This document shows, piece by piece, positions 52,113 to 60,150 of a stretch of DNA of 64,000 nt (positions within the stretch are counted from its first letter, which is position 1; every line of letters starts with the position of its first letter). Below the pieces are notes generated by a model. That model made no database searches and was not told where the DNA came from. It saw nothing but the letters and a program-made list of their open reading frames with translations. The stretch is from Clostridiales bacterium 38-18 (GTDB lineage Bacteria; Bacillota; Clostridia; Peptostreptococcales; Acidaminobacteraceae), in the NCBI GenBank assembly GCA_001897605.1, contig MKTL01000004.1, positions 62,001-126,000 on the forward strand. The letters are read 5' to 3'. The position numbers were made by a program, and so were the translations under genes.

Positions 52113-52682
52113 TTATTCAGCCACTTTTAACTTAAGTGGCAATCCCACAGCGACAAATGTGACTTCATCCGCAAGTGTTGCTACATACCGATTGACGCGT
52201 CCAGAAATGTCTCTAAAGTAATTGCCCAGCTTATAGGGTGCTACCAAACCTAAACCCACCTCATTGGTGACAAGGATCAGTTCTTTCCCATGTTTTCGGC
52301 AACTATCGACCAAACTATCGAACTCACCTATGATGTTACTTTCAACTTCATCAAGTTGTTCGGGTGAAATCGCTTCATAATCTTGATGATACGCAAACAT
52401 GAGATTAGTCATCATCACTGTCATACAGTCCAGTAGAATCACATCCGCACCTATAAAATCCTTATGCTGCTCAATTGACTTAAAATGTATAAACTGTTCA
52501 ATCGTTGGCCAAGTAGAAGGTCGACTCTCTATATGTTTTTTAATTCGATCTGACATCGAACCATCGGTATCAATTGCGGTTGCAATATAAGTCACCTTCT
52601 TGGATAGTGCTTTTGCACAGCCTTCAGCATACTCTGATTTGCCACTTCTTGCGCCGCCGACGACGAGATGTACTATAGACAT
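52113..52682 (-). CDS. cobU: Adenosylcobinamide kinase / GTP:adenosylcobinamide-phosphate guanylyltransferase
   Basis: A 189-residue bifunctional nucleotide-loop enzyme. The P-loop HLVVGGARSGKSEYAE, the RIKKHIESRP segment with the guanylylated His, and the VTNEVGLGLVAPY motif are all diagnostic. It phosphorylates adenosylcobinamide and adds GMP ahead of CobS. AGGAGG is five bases before the ATG. A 72-bp gap separates it from cobD; the operon order supports its role. Confidence 0.95.
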   Translation of the reverse strand: MSIVHLVVGGARSGKSEYAEGCAKALSKKVTYIATAIDTDGSMSDRIKKHIESRPSTWPTIEQFIHFKSIEQHKDFIGADVILLDCMTVMMTNLMFAYHQDYEAISPEQLDEVESNIIGEFDSLVDSCRKHGKELILVTNEVGLGLVAPYKLGNYFRDISGRVNRYVATLADEVTFVAVGLPLKLKVAE

Positions 52683-52754
52683 ATTGCCTCCTACTTAAAT
52701 TTTCTCTCAATGCCGTTATATTATGAGTTCAATCAGTTGTTTAAATTTCCTGTA

Positions 52755-53852
52755 TTATTTCACAGACTTTATATATGCCTTTAGCACACTTCTAAACGCA
52801 TTGATCATCTTCTGGTTTTCTTCACGTGTACTAATCGCAATTCGATAATAGCTTGCATCCAAACCTCTAAAATCAAGACATTTTCTAAAATGCACGTCTT
52901 GATCTATAAGATCTCGATAAATTTTTTCGCAAATTTCAACTTCGTAATCCAGCTTGATTAAAACAAAGTTTGCCTCTGCTGAAAAAACATCAACGCCGTT
53001 TATCCCTTTGAACTGATCTTCTACCCATGTACTTTCTGTAATGACCCATTTTTCCAAATCGCTTCTAAATGCCGACTGCTTCATAAAATAAGGGATCATA
53101 CGTAGGGCAAAATGGTTCAGTGCCCAGGGTTCTCGCAATTTGTTTATCTTCTCTATAAGAAACTTACTACCAAACAAGTAGCCAATTCTAATGCCAGGGA
53201 CGCGATAAGTTTTCGTCATAGACCGAATGATAATGATCGGATATTTTTGAGTTAAGACCTTCATTTTCTCATGGTGATCTGGTCGATCCTTAAACTCGAC
53301 AAAGGATTCATCGATCACTAACGTTGGCACTTCATTTTCTGGAAAAAGTGCCAGAAACTTTTCAATCTCATCAGCATGTATAAAATGACCAGTTGGATTA
53401 TTCGGGTTACAAAAATAGGCTGCCTCAGCCATGCGACCAAATCTTAATCTCGCTGTCTTCAATACCGCATCTGAAACATGCATCATATTTAGATCACGTT
53501 CCATAAATGTAGCTACGTGTTCAATTTCAGTTTGATTTTGTTTTAAAGCTCTTTCATACTCTGTAAATGTCGGTTGAAGTATCACTGCGCTTTCAAATTT
53601 AAGTGCTCTTGCGATGAGATAGATTAAGTCAGTAGCGCCATTTCCTAAGACGATTTCACTTTCACTTAAGCCCAGTGCCTCTCCGATAGACCGTCTAGCG
53701 GTAATGCCATCAATTTCAGGATACTTCATCATTTCTTCTAGGCTGTCATAGATCAGTGCTTTTAGCTCATTTTCGAACTTAATTTGTGGAATGTTCACAC
53801 TTAAATCAATGAGACCTTCTTTTTTAAGCTGCCCGCCATGGTAGTTCATCAT
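52755..53852 (-). CDS. cobD: Threonine-phosphate decarboxylase (CobD type)
   Basis: A 365-residue class I/II PLP enzyme, histidinol-phosphate aminotransferase-like. The N-terminal HGGQLKKEGLIDLSVNI is the CobD/CobC signature, FCNPNNPTGHF and DESFVEF are conserved, and Lys in RSMTKTYRVPGIRIGY binds PLP. It makes (R)-1-amino-2-propanol phosphate, the arm linking corrin and nucleotide loop. AAGGAG precedes the ATG by nine bases. Position between cbiB and cobU distinguishes it from HisC. Confidence 0.92.
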   Translation of the reverse strand: MMNYHGGQLKKEGLIDLSVNIPQIKFENELKALIYDSLEEMMKYPEIDGITARRSIGEALGLSESEIVLGNGATDLIYLIARALKFESAVILQPTFTEYERALKQNQTEIEHVATFMERDLNMMHVSDAVLKTARLRFGRMAEAAYFCNPNNPTGHFIHADEIEKFLALFPENEVPTLVIDESFVEFKDRPDHHEKMKVLTQKYPIIIIRSMTKTYRVPGIRIGYLFGSKFLIEKINKLREPWALNHFALRMIPYFMKQSAFRSDLEKWVITESTWVEDQFKGINGVDVFSAEANFVLIKLDYEVEICEKIYRDLIDQDVHFRKCLDFRGLDASYYRIAISTREENQKMINAFRSVLKAYIKSVK

Positions 53853-53890
53853 TCGATTTTACTCCTTGTCTTTGAAAAGCAAAGCACGTT

Positions 53891-54946
53891 TTACCCCAAA
53901 GGATGAAACGTACTAAAAATTGCCAATAGTATGGTTATCGCTGCTACAAGCCACAATGTGCTATAGAGGATTCGATTGGTTTCGTCTATGTGCTGAACCT
54001 CGATTTCATGGATTGAATCACCGATGGTTGGCTTTACAACGACGTTGCCAAAATAGGTATTGGTGCCACCCAGTCTAATGCCCAAAAGTCCCGCTACCAC
54101 CGATTCAGGATGTGCAGAGTTCGGACTTTTGTGATTATAACGATCTCTCATAAATACACGATAGGCATTCTTTATTGAGTAGTCGTTATTTATCGCATAA
54201 GCTCTCTTTACTGAATAGGTATCCTCTACTGAGGTTTCGTTTTTACCTGTGTTGGCGTTCTTCCTCAAGCTACCGCTCACCCCACCTGCAAGGATCATCA
54301 GCAATGCGCCAAGCCTCGCTGGAATGAGATTAAATAGATCGTCCAACTTGGCAGATGCAAACCCAATTTCACGATAGGGATCATGGATATAGCCCACCAT
54401 TGAATCCAATGTATTTACTACCTTATACGCCACAGCAAGCTCAACTGAGATGCCGAATGGCGCACCGATCAGCATCATAAAAAGTGGCGCTAAAACACCA
54501 TCTATGGTATTTTCAGCAACGGTTTCAACAGTTGCTCTAACAATGCCCGTTTCATCTAACTGACTGGTATCACGACCAACCAAATATGAGATTTGAAGCC
54601 TCGCCTTTTCTATATCGTTTTGCAATAGTGTCTCTGCAACCTTTTTTGCTTCATCACATAAGCATTTTGAAGCCAAGCAGGTAAACAGTACATAAACTGC
54701 AAGAATATTAAAAAATAGAGGTGGGAGAAGTAGATGCAGGATCACAATAGGTAAAACTGCAGCCGCAATTGAAAGGAAGACGAGAAAGTAACCACCTACC
54801 ACAAGGTTTGTGAAATGCTTTCTGACCCACCTTTCATTACGTTTGATCAACCACCCGTAAAACCTAACTGGATGCGGCCAATTAGGAGGATCACCAATTA
54901 ATCGATCTAGAAGTATCGCAATTGCGATGATTACAAAATAGTTCAT
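53891..54946 (-). CDS. cbiB: Adenosylcobinamide-phosphate synthase with extra segment
   Basis: A 351-residue membrane protein that attaches aminopropanol (phosphate) to adenosylcobyrate. Family motifs include ILLDRLIGDPPNWPHPVRFYG, ATVETVAENTIDGVLAPLF, KVVNTLDSMVGY and SPNSAHPESVVAGLLGIRLGG. Residues about 228-262, just before the SPNS motif, form an insertion that most family members lack; it reads SVKRAYAINNDYSIKNAYR and looks like an imperfect internal repeat. AGGAG is seven bases before the ATG and the start is only two bases after the cobQ stop. Confidence 0.92.
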   Translation of the reverse strand: MNYFVIIAIAILLDRLIGDPPNWPHPVRFYGWLIKRNERWVRKHFTNLVVGGYFLVFLSIAAAVLPIVILHLLLPPLFFNILAVYVLFTCLASKCLCDEAKKVAETLLQNDIEKARLQISYLVGRDTSQLDETGIVRATVETVAENTIDGVLAPLFMMLIGAPFGISVELAVAYKVVNTLDSMVGYIHDPYREIGFASAKLDDLFNLIPARLGALLMILAGGVSGSLRKNANTGKNETSVEDTYSVKRAYAINNDYSIKNAYRVFMRDRYNHKSPNSAHPESVVAGLLGIRLGGTNTYFGNVVVKPTIGDSIHEIEVQHIDETNRILYSTLWLVAAITILLAIFSTFHPLG

Positions 54947-54948
54947 TC

Positions 54949-56451
54949 TTAACTCCTAGATGCATTTAGAATGTCTTTCAAAAGTGGCATGTTAAGGTGT
55001 TCTTTAACATGCTTTGCCAATCTATCGTATTCAAGGTCTTTTAGCTGCTCGTAGCTAAGTGTCGCCGTATTTTGAGCTAATCCCTTGTAGTTTCTAATTT
55101 CACCTAATAAAGCATTTCTAAAATCATCATTGTCAAAAATACCGTGATAATAAGTGCCCATAACAAGTCCATCTGAGCTGATTTGACCATCCTCATGACC
55201 CTTGTCTGTCACTAAAAATGCCTTCGATTCACCACTCAGCACAGTAGATTCACCCATATGGATCTCATAGCCGGTCACCTCAGTGCCAACTAGTTTCTCA
55301 TCTGTGATGGTATGAAGAATTTTGCCCTTTGCTTGACGTGTCGTTTTTTCTTTTGCCATTTGCGTCGCTACATTTAAAAGTCCTAGACCATTAATTTTCA
55401 CTTCTTTTGATTCTACGCCATAATTATCCTCTATGGTTTGTCCTAGGATTTGGTAACCACCACAGACGCCTATGAGCTTCTTACCTTGTCTATGGTATCT
55501 GTAAAGTGCTTGCTGAAATCCAGATTCACTTACAAATCGCATGTCGTGAATCGTATTTTTACTTCCAGGAATGATAATGAGGTCACAATCGCTCACTTGC
55601 TCTGCTTCTGTTAAATAATTCAGGTTTACATCGGGTTCGATATCAAAAACAGTAAAATCAGTAAAATTGGACATATAAGGGAGTTTAACCACTCCGATTT
55701 TGATATCGCCTTTTTTATTTGCATTAAACCTTTCAGTCACGCTGTCTTCATCGTCTATTTTTAAGTTTTGGATATGCGGAATAACACCAACACATGGGCG
55801 ATCGATTAGCTTTTCAAGCATTTCAACGCCTGGCATAAGTAAGCTAACATCCCCTCTAAATTTGTTGATCAAAAATCCTTTGACACGCTTCTGCTCAGAT
55901 TCACTCAAGAGCATAAAAGTACCATATAATGAAGCAAACACGCCACCTTTGTCCACATCTCCGATTATGATCACATCAGAATCAACGAGCTCTGCTAAGC
56001 CCATATTGACGATATCTCGCGATCTGAGATTGATCTCAGCTGGTGACCCTGCGCCTTCAATGACGACAACCTCATACTGATTTGCCAAAGCATCAAAAGC
56101 TGCCTTTACATGGGGAATTAAGATTTCTTTAGCTGAAAAATAATTAAGTGCATCCATATTGGTAAATACGACGCCATTTAATATGACTTGGCTGCCCACA
56201 TCACTTGTAGGCTTTAATAAAACAGGGTTCATTTCCACAGTTGGTTTAATACGTGCTGCCTCAGCTTGAACCACTTGCGCACGCCCCATTTCTTTTCCGT
56301 CTTCTGTAATAAAAGAGTTCAATGCCATATTCTGTGATTTATAGGGTGCTACTTTTATGCCTTCGTCATTCAAAATACGACACATAGCAGCCACAATTAA
56401 ACTTTTTCCAACAGATGAACCCGTACCCTGAAACATAATTTTTTTCGCCAT
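54949..56451 (-). CDS. cobQ: Adenosylcobyric acid synthase
   Basis: A 500-residue ATP- and glutamine-dependent amidase (CbiP/CobQ) acting on side chains b, d, e and g. The N-terminal P-loop domain has FQGTGSSVGKSLIVAA and YKSQNMALNSFIT; the C-terminal amidotransferase has Cys in LIGVCGGYQILGQ and His in GTYYHGIFDND. GGGGGAAAT precedes the ATG at 56451; the frame extending to 56562 crosses the terminator and has no ribosome site. It is the first gene of the operon and the direct target of the upstream riboswitch. Confidence 0.95.
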   Translation of the reverse strand: MAKKIMFQGTGSSVGKSLIVAAMCRILNDEGIKVAPYKSQNMALNSFITEDGKEMGRAQVVQAEAARIKPTVEMNPVLLKPTSDVGSQVILNGVVFTNMDALNYFSAKEILIPHVKAAFDALANQYEVVVIEGAGSPAEINLRSRDIVNMGLAELVDSDVIIIGDVDKGGVFASLYGTFMLLSESEQKRVKGFLINKFRGDVSLLMPGVEMLEKLIDRPCVGVIPHIQNLKIDDEDSVTERFNANKKGDIKIGVVKLPYMSNFTDFTVFDIEPDVNLNYLTEAEQVSDCDLIIIPGSKNTIHDMRFVSESGFQQALYRYHRQGKKLIGVCGGYQILGQTIEDNYGVESKEVKINGLGLLNVATQMAKEKTTRQAKGKILHTITDEKLVGTEVTGYEIHMGESTVLSGESKAFLVTDKGHEDGQISSDGLVMGTYYHGIFDNDDFRNALLGEIRNYKGLAQNTATLSYEQLKDLEYDRLAKHVKEHLNMPLLKDILNASRS

Positions 56452-56511
56452 ATTTCCCCCAAATAATCTATAAAAAACGCCATTAATATATAAGAAAATG
56501 TTTTCTTGTAT

Positions 56512-56544
56512 AAAAAAAACAGCACACGAGGAAAACGTGTGCTG
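56512..56544 (-). terminator. Terminator of the cobalamin riboswitch expression platform
   Basis: CAGCACACG and CGTGTGCTG (56520-56544) form a 9-bp stem with a 7-base loop followed by eight Ts on the minus strand. It sits between the aptamer and cobQ, so B12 binding most likely promotes this hairpin and stops transcription. Confidence 0.87.
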
Positions 56545-56589
56545 GTATCTACCATTCCACATAACTTCCCTCCGAAGTATTGGTTGTAT

Positions 56590-56755
56590 TGCATCAAGGC
56601 AGGTTTCCTGGCTTATAGTTCACTTTACTTTCCGACCTTCCCGATAATCGGTGGTATTCCGGATTTCATCCCTAATTACAGTAGCGGGGGCTGCAGAGGA
56701 TTTCAACCTCTTTCCCTCTTAGCTTATGGCTAAGCACCTAGATGGCTATTCAATT
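56590..56755 (-). promoter_or_regulatory. Adenosylcobalamin riboswitch
   Basis: Reading the minus strand, AGGTGCTTAGCC, GAGGGAAAGAGG, TTGAAATCCTCTGCAGCCCC, CGCTACTGTAA and the B12 box GCCAGGAAACCTGCC appear in the order and spacing of the cobalamin aptamer. It sits about 140 bp upstream of cobQ with an intrinsic terminator between them, so control is by transcription attenuation. The whole cobQ-cbiB-cobD-cobU-cobS-cbiA operon is downstream. Confidence 0.95.
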
Positions 56756-56895
56756 AAGCTCATTATAATCTTGTGACAAATAATTGTCAAGCTATAAACA
56801 AAATAATTAAGCATTTTCACATAAAAATACACTATATTTTGATTTTTAACTTATCCTCGATCAATATATAGTATATTGTTTATTTTTTTACTTTT

Positions 56896-57357
56896 TTACT
56901 TTTCAAGATATTCTTCGATAAAATTTAAAACCTCTTTTGCATGTCCAACTGCTTTAACATCTCGAAATTCCTTAATGCACTTCAATCCTTCATTGAATAC
57001 AAAGGTTGATCTTACTGTTCCCTTGACTGCCTTGCCATACATTTTTTTATCTTTTATTACATCAAACTCCGTAAGTAGGGATTTATCAATATCGCTTATT
57101 AATGTAAATGGAAGTTGATATTTGTCTTTAAATTTATCATGAGAGCCCATTGTGTCCTTACTAATGCCATAAACATGATATCCAAGCGTTCTAAAGTCAT
57201 CGTATAGCTCACCAAATTCTAAAGCTTCTGTTGTGCAGGCTGAAGTATTATCTTTTGGATAAAAATAAAGAATAAAGTTTTGATTTTTTAATAAGTCCAA
57301 AGTAATCACTTTATTTCCTGTTGCAGGTAGCTCAATAATATCTTTAAAATAGGACAT
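56896..57357 (-). CDS. bcp: Peroxiredoxin, BCP/PrxQ type
   Basis: A 153-residue thiol peroxidase of the AhpC/TSA superfamily. The peroxidatic Cys41 lies in FYPKDNTSACTTEALEF; the common TPGCTTEA is changed to TSACTTEA, and the resolving Cys five residues later is absent, so it may be a 1-Cys enzyme or use Cys in GLKCIKEF. GGAGG lies seven bases before the ATG at 57357; the frame to 57453 has no ribosome site. It is divergent from the pheB-hom-thrB-lysC operon. Confidence 0.92.
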   Translation of the reverse strand: MSYFKDIIELPATGNKVITLDLLKNQNFILYFYPKDNTSACTTEALEFGELYDDFRTLGYHVYGISKDTMGSHDKFKDKYQLPFTLISDIDKSLLTEFDVIKDKKMYGKAVKGTVRSTFVFNEGLKCIKEFRDVKAVGHAKEVLNFIEEYLEK

Positions 57358-57437
57358 CTTATGCCTCCAATTAATCGTATTTAACTGTATTATACCCTTG
57401 TTCAAGAAAAAAAACATTATTTTTCTTACGTATTTTA

Positions 57438-57466
57438 TTGTCTCATAGAACAACCTATGCTATAAT
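57438..57466 (+). promoter_or_regulatory. Promoter of the pheB-hom-thrB-lysC operon
   Basis: TTGTCT (57438-57443) and TATAAT (57461-57466) are 17 bp apart, with the start expected near 57473. Confidence 0.7.
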
Positions 57467-57483
57467 CCTTGTAATGCAATTGA

Positions 57484-57497
57484 CGTACAGTTGTACG
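57484..57497. promoter_or_regulatory. Palindrome in the leader of the threonine operon
   Basis: CGTACAGTTGTACG is a 14-bp palindrome with a two-base centre, about 10 bases after the predicted start point and 24 bases before the pheB ATG. Position suits an operator or a small leader hairpin. Confidence 0.4.
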
Positions 57498-57520
57498 CGA
57501 TAGAAAGACAGGGAGGCAAT

Positions 57521-57970
57521 ATGGAAAAAGGTAATTTTTTAATGATTCACATTAATGTACTTCCAGAAGTGTTCTTAAAAGTTGTTGAAGCAAAAGAGCT
57601 ACTACATAACGGAAAAGCATCCTCTGTGGCTGAGGCTGTTAAAATAGTTGGAATTAGTCGAAGTACATTTTATAAATACAATGATTATGTTTTCACACTA
57701 ACGGATGGCTTCTTAGGTAAAAAGGCAACCATTTCAATGACATTGGATCATCATTCTGGTATATTATCGCAAGTTCTAGAAATTATAGCTGAAAACCACG
57801 GTAATATTCTTACTATAAGTCAAAGCACACCCATTGATCGAAAGGCTAATGTCACCATTACATTAGATATAACTGAGATGTCTACGACCTTTACTTCTCT
57901 CACACAAGAACTAAAAAATATTGAAGGTGTCTATCGATTCACATTAGACGCTATCGAATCTAATGAATAA
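57521..57970 (+). CDS. UPF0735 ACT-domain protein (PheB-like)
   Basis: A 149-residue protein with an N-terminal helix-turn-helix-like part (SSVAEAVKIVGISRSTFYKYNDYVF) and a C-terminal ACT domain (about 70-145) of the kind that binds amino acids. It matches the UPF0735/PheB family found next to homoserine dehydrogenase and threonine genes in Firmicutes. A regulator of this operon sensing an amino acid is a natural inference, unproven. GGGAGG precedes the ATG at 57521; the start at 57491 falls within the palindrome. Confidence 0.87.
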   Translation: MEKGNFLMIHINVLPEVFLKVVEAKELLHNGKASSVAEAVKIVGISRSTFYKYNDYVFTLTDGFLGKKATISMTLDHHSGILSQVLEIIAENHGNILTISQSTPIDRKANVTITLDITEMSTTFTSLTQELKNIEGVYRFTLDAIESNE

Positions 57971-57988
57971 CACAACTAAGGGGGCAAT

Positions 57989-59239
57989 ATGAAAGTACTA
58001 CTTTTAGGCTATGGCGTCGTTGGATCTGGCGTCTATGAGTTAATACAAGCAAATAAAGACAGATTTTCTGAAGAATATGATCAAAATATTGAAGTAGTTG
58101 GTATACTCGTCAACAGATTAGATAAATATGTTAGCTTACCACATTTTAGCTTATTTAACAATGACTTTAAACAACTGTTTCAGATGGATTTCGATGTGGC
58201 TATTGAAACTATCGGTGGCATAATGCCTGCATTTGAATACGTCAGTTCACTTCTAAAACGCGGTATTCCGGTTATATCCTCCAATAAAGATCTAATCGCT
58301 GAAAAGGGTGCCGAACTGCATAAGCTCGCATTAGAGCATCACGTTGAGCTCAGCTACGAAGCAAGTGTAGGCGGTGGCATTCCAGTTCTTAAACCACTTA
58401 GAGAATGTCTTGGCGGTGATCAAATTCATGAGATCATGGGCATTATCAATGGTACTACCAACTTTATTCTGACAAAGATGATACATGAAAACATGAGCTA
58501 CAGTGATGCCTTAGCTGAAGCGCAGGCTGCAGGATTTGCTGAGGCGGATCCAACTTCAGATGTAGAGGGTCTAGATGCCACAAGAAAAATAACCATTTTA
58601 ACCAAGCTCGGTATGAAGACAAATATCAATTGGAAAGACGTTCCTGTCCAAGGAATTACAAAAATTGCATACGAAGATGTTTTATTTGCAAACAGTCAAC
58701 GGAAAATCATAAAACTTTTGGGTATTTCAAAGCAATTTGATGATGGGATTTATATCGGCGTTAGACCTGTGATGTTGCCATCAAGCTCAAAATTTGCTTC
58801 GATAAACAATGAGTTTAATGCAATTAGCGTTGTTGGCGAAGCTGTTGGAGAGCTTTTCTTTTCAGGAAAGGGTGCAGGTAAAAATCCAACCGCGACTGCA
58901 GTTATTGGAGATCTCGTCGATTTAATGCAAAACAAGAAAAAATCAATCAACCGAGTTTTAAGAGAGGTACCTCAATTAAAGTTATATCCGGTGGCTGCTT
59001 CATGGCTTATCAGCATTCCAAAACAGCACCTATCCCAAATTGATATTCGTTCACTTAATGATTATCCATTATACTCACTTAATGGCTCAGAAATTAAGCC
59101 TCTACTTTCGACAGATAAATTTGATGGTAATGTAGAGCATCTCTATATTAAACTTAACTCACTCACTGAAAAAGAAGTTATAGAGCTGAAAATAAAATTT
59201 CAGTTGTCCCATTTACAGCACTACCTTATGCTAGACTAA
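57989..59239 (+). CDS. hom: Homoserine dehydrogenase
   Basis: A 416-residue enzyme that reduces aspartate semialdehyde to homoserine. The NAD(P) site LLGYGVVGSGVYE, substrate segment SYEASVGGGIPVLKPL and active-site motif GIINGTTNFILTKM, then AEADPTSDVEGLDATRKITIL, are conserved. The C-terminal ~90 residues take the place of the ACT regulatory domain of longer Hom proteins, but are only weakly like it. GGGGG is six bases before the ATG. It is 18 bp after pheB and 11 bp before thrB. Confidence 0.94.
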   Translation: MKVLLLGYGVVGSGVYELIQANKDRFSEEYDQNIEVVGILVNRLDKYVSLPHFSLFNNDFKQLFQMDFDVAIETIGGIMPAFEYVSSLLKRGIPVISSNKDLIAEKGAELHKLALEHHVELSYEASVGGGIPVLKPLRECLGGDQIHEIMGIINGTTNFILTKMIHENMSYSDALAEAQAAGFAEADPTSDVEGLDATRKITILTKLGMKTNINWKDVPVQGITKIAYEDVLFANSQRKIIKLLGISKQFDDGIYIGVRPVMLPSSSKFASINNEFNAISVVGEAVGELFFSGKGAGKNPTATAVIGDLVDLMQNKKKSINRVLREVPQLKLYPVAASWLISIPKQHLSQIDIRSLNDYPLYSLNGSEIKPLLSTDKFDGNVEHLYIKLNSLTEKEVIELKIKFQLSHLQHYLMLD

Positions 59240-59250
59240 TTGGAGGTCCT

Positions 59251-60144
59251 ATGGTTCGTATAAAAGTTCCTGCAACCACAGCTAATCTCGGTCCAGGTTT
59301 CGATTGTCTCGGAATGGCTTTGGAGCTTTTTCAAACCATCACAATAGAAAAGAACGAATCCGAAAAAAAGGTACTATGGACCGATGAGAAGCTCGTCGAG
59401 GACAAAGATAATTATGTAATTCAAGCGATTGAATTTGTACTTGAGAAATTTAACCACTCAACTATGGGTTACAGCCTAGTTATGGAAGATACTCAAATTC
59501 CAGTATCAAGAGGTTTGGGCAGTTCAGCAGCTGCATTAGTAGCTGGATTATACGCAGCTAATTACCTATTGGATTATCCGCTTTCACAGCACGATATCCT
59601 CAATTATGCCAATCAATTAGAAGGACATCCAGACAATGTTGCACCGGCAATTTTAGGCAATGTTGTACTTGCAACTACAATTGATCATCAAACGATTTAT
59701 TCTCAGATTGAGTTTCCTCAAGAACTCGAGCTACTTGTATTCGTACCTAATTTTAAGCTCAGTACTGATATGGCTAGAAAAGCTCTGCCAGATCAGTATC
59801 CACGTGAAAAGGTAATTTTTAACATTTCGAGAATGGGTTTTTTAGTGAATAGCTTAATCACGCATAATTTTCAACATCTCAAAATGGCATTTGAGGACAC
59901 CATTCATCAACCATATAGGTATCCACTCATTGAAGATAGTCAACTTATTATTAATGCTATTCAACAAATCGATAATTTAGGGTATTTTATTTCTGGAGCT
60001 GGTCCAACCTTAATTGCATTAGTTAGAAAAGGAACTGTTCTTAATATGAAGGAACTTATTAATACATGTGAGTTTAAGCACAAATGGCAATACTATTCAC
60101 TACCAGTAAATCACAGTGGCACTACTATAGAAGTATTAAAGTGA
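59251..60144 (+). CDS. thrB: Homoserine kinase
   Basis: A 297-residue GHMP-family kinase that phosphorylates homoserine. The start VRIKVPATTANLGPGFDCLGMAL, the glycine-rich ATP loop PVSRGLGSSAAALVAGL and the C-terminal FISGAGPTLIAL motif are diagnostic. GGAGG precedes the ATG by five bases. The stop overlaps the ribosome site of lysC. Threonine synthase (thrC) is not in the operon. Confidence 0.95.
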   Translation: MVRIKVPATTANLGPGFDCLGMALELFQTITIEKNESEKKVLWTDEKLVEDKDNYVIQAIEFVLEKFNHSTMGYSLVMEDTQIPVSRGLGSSAAALVAGLYAANYLLDYPLSQHDILNYANQLEGHPDNVAPAILGNVVLATTIDHQTIYSQIEFPQELELLVFVPNFKLSTDMARKALPDQYPREKVIFNISRMGFLVNSLITHNFQHLKMAFEDTIHQPYRYPLIEDSQLIINAIQQIDNLGYFISGAGPTLIALVRKGTVLNMKELINTCEFKHKWQYYSLPVNHSGTTIEVLK

Positions 60145-60150
60145 GGCATT

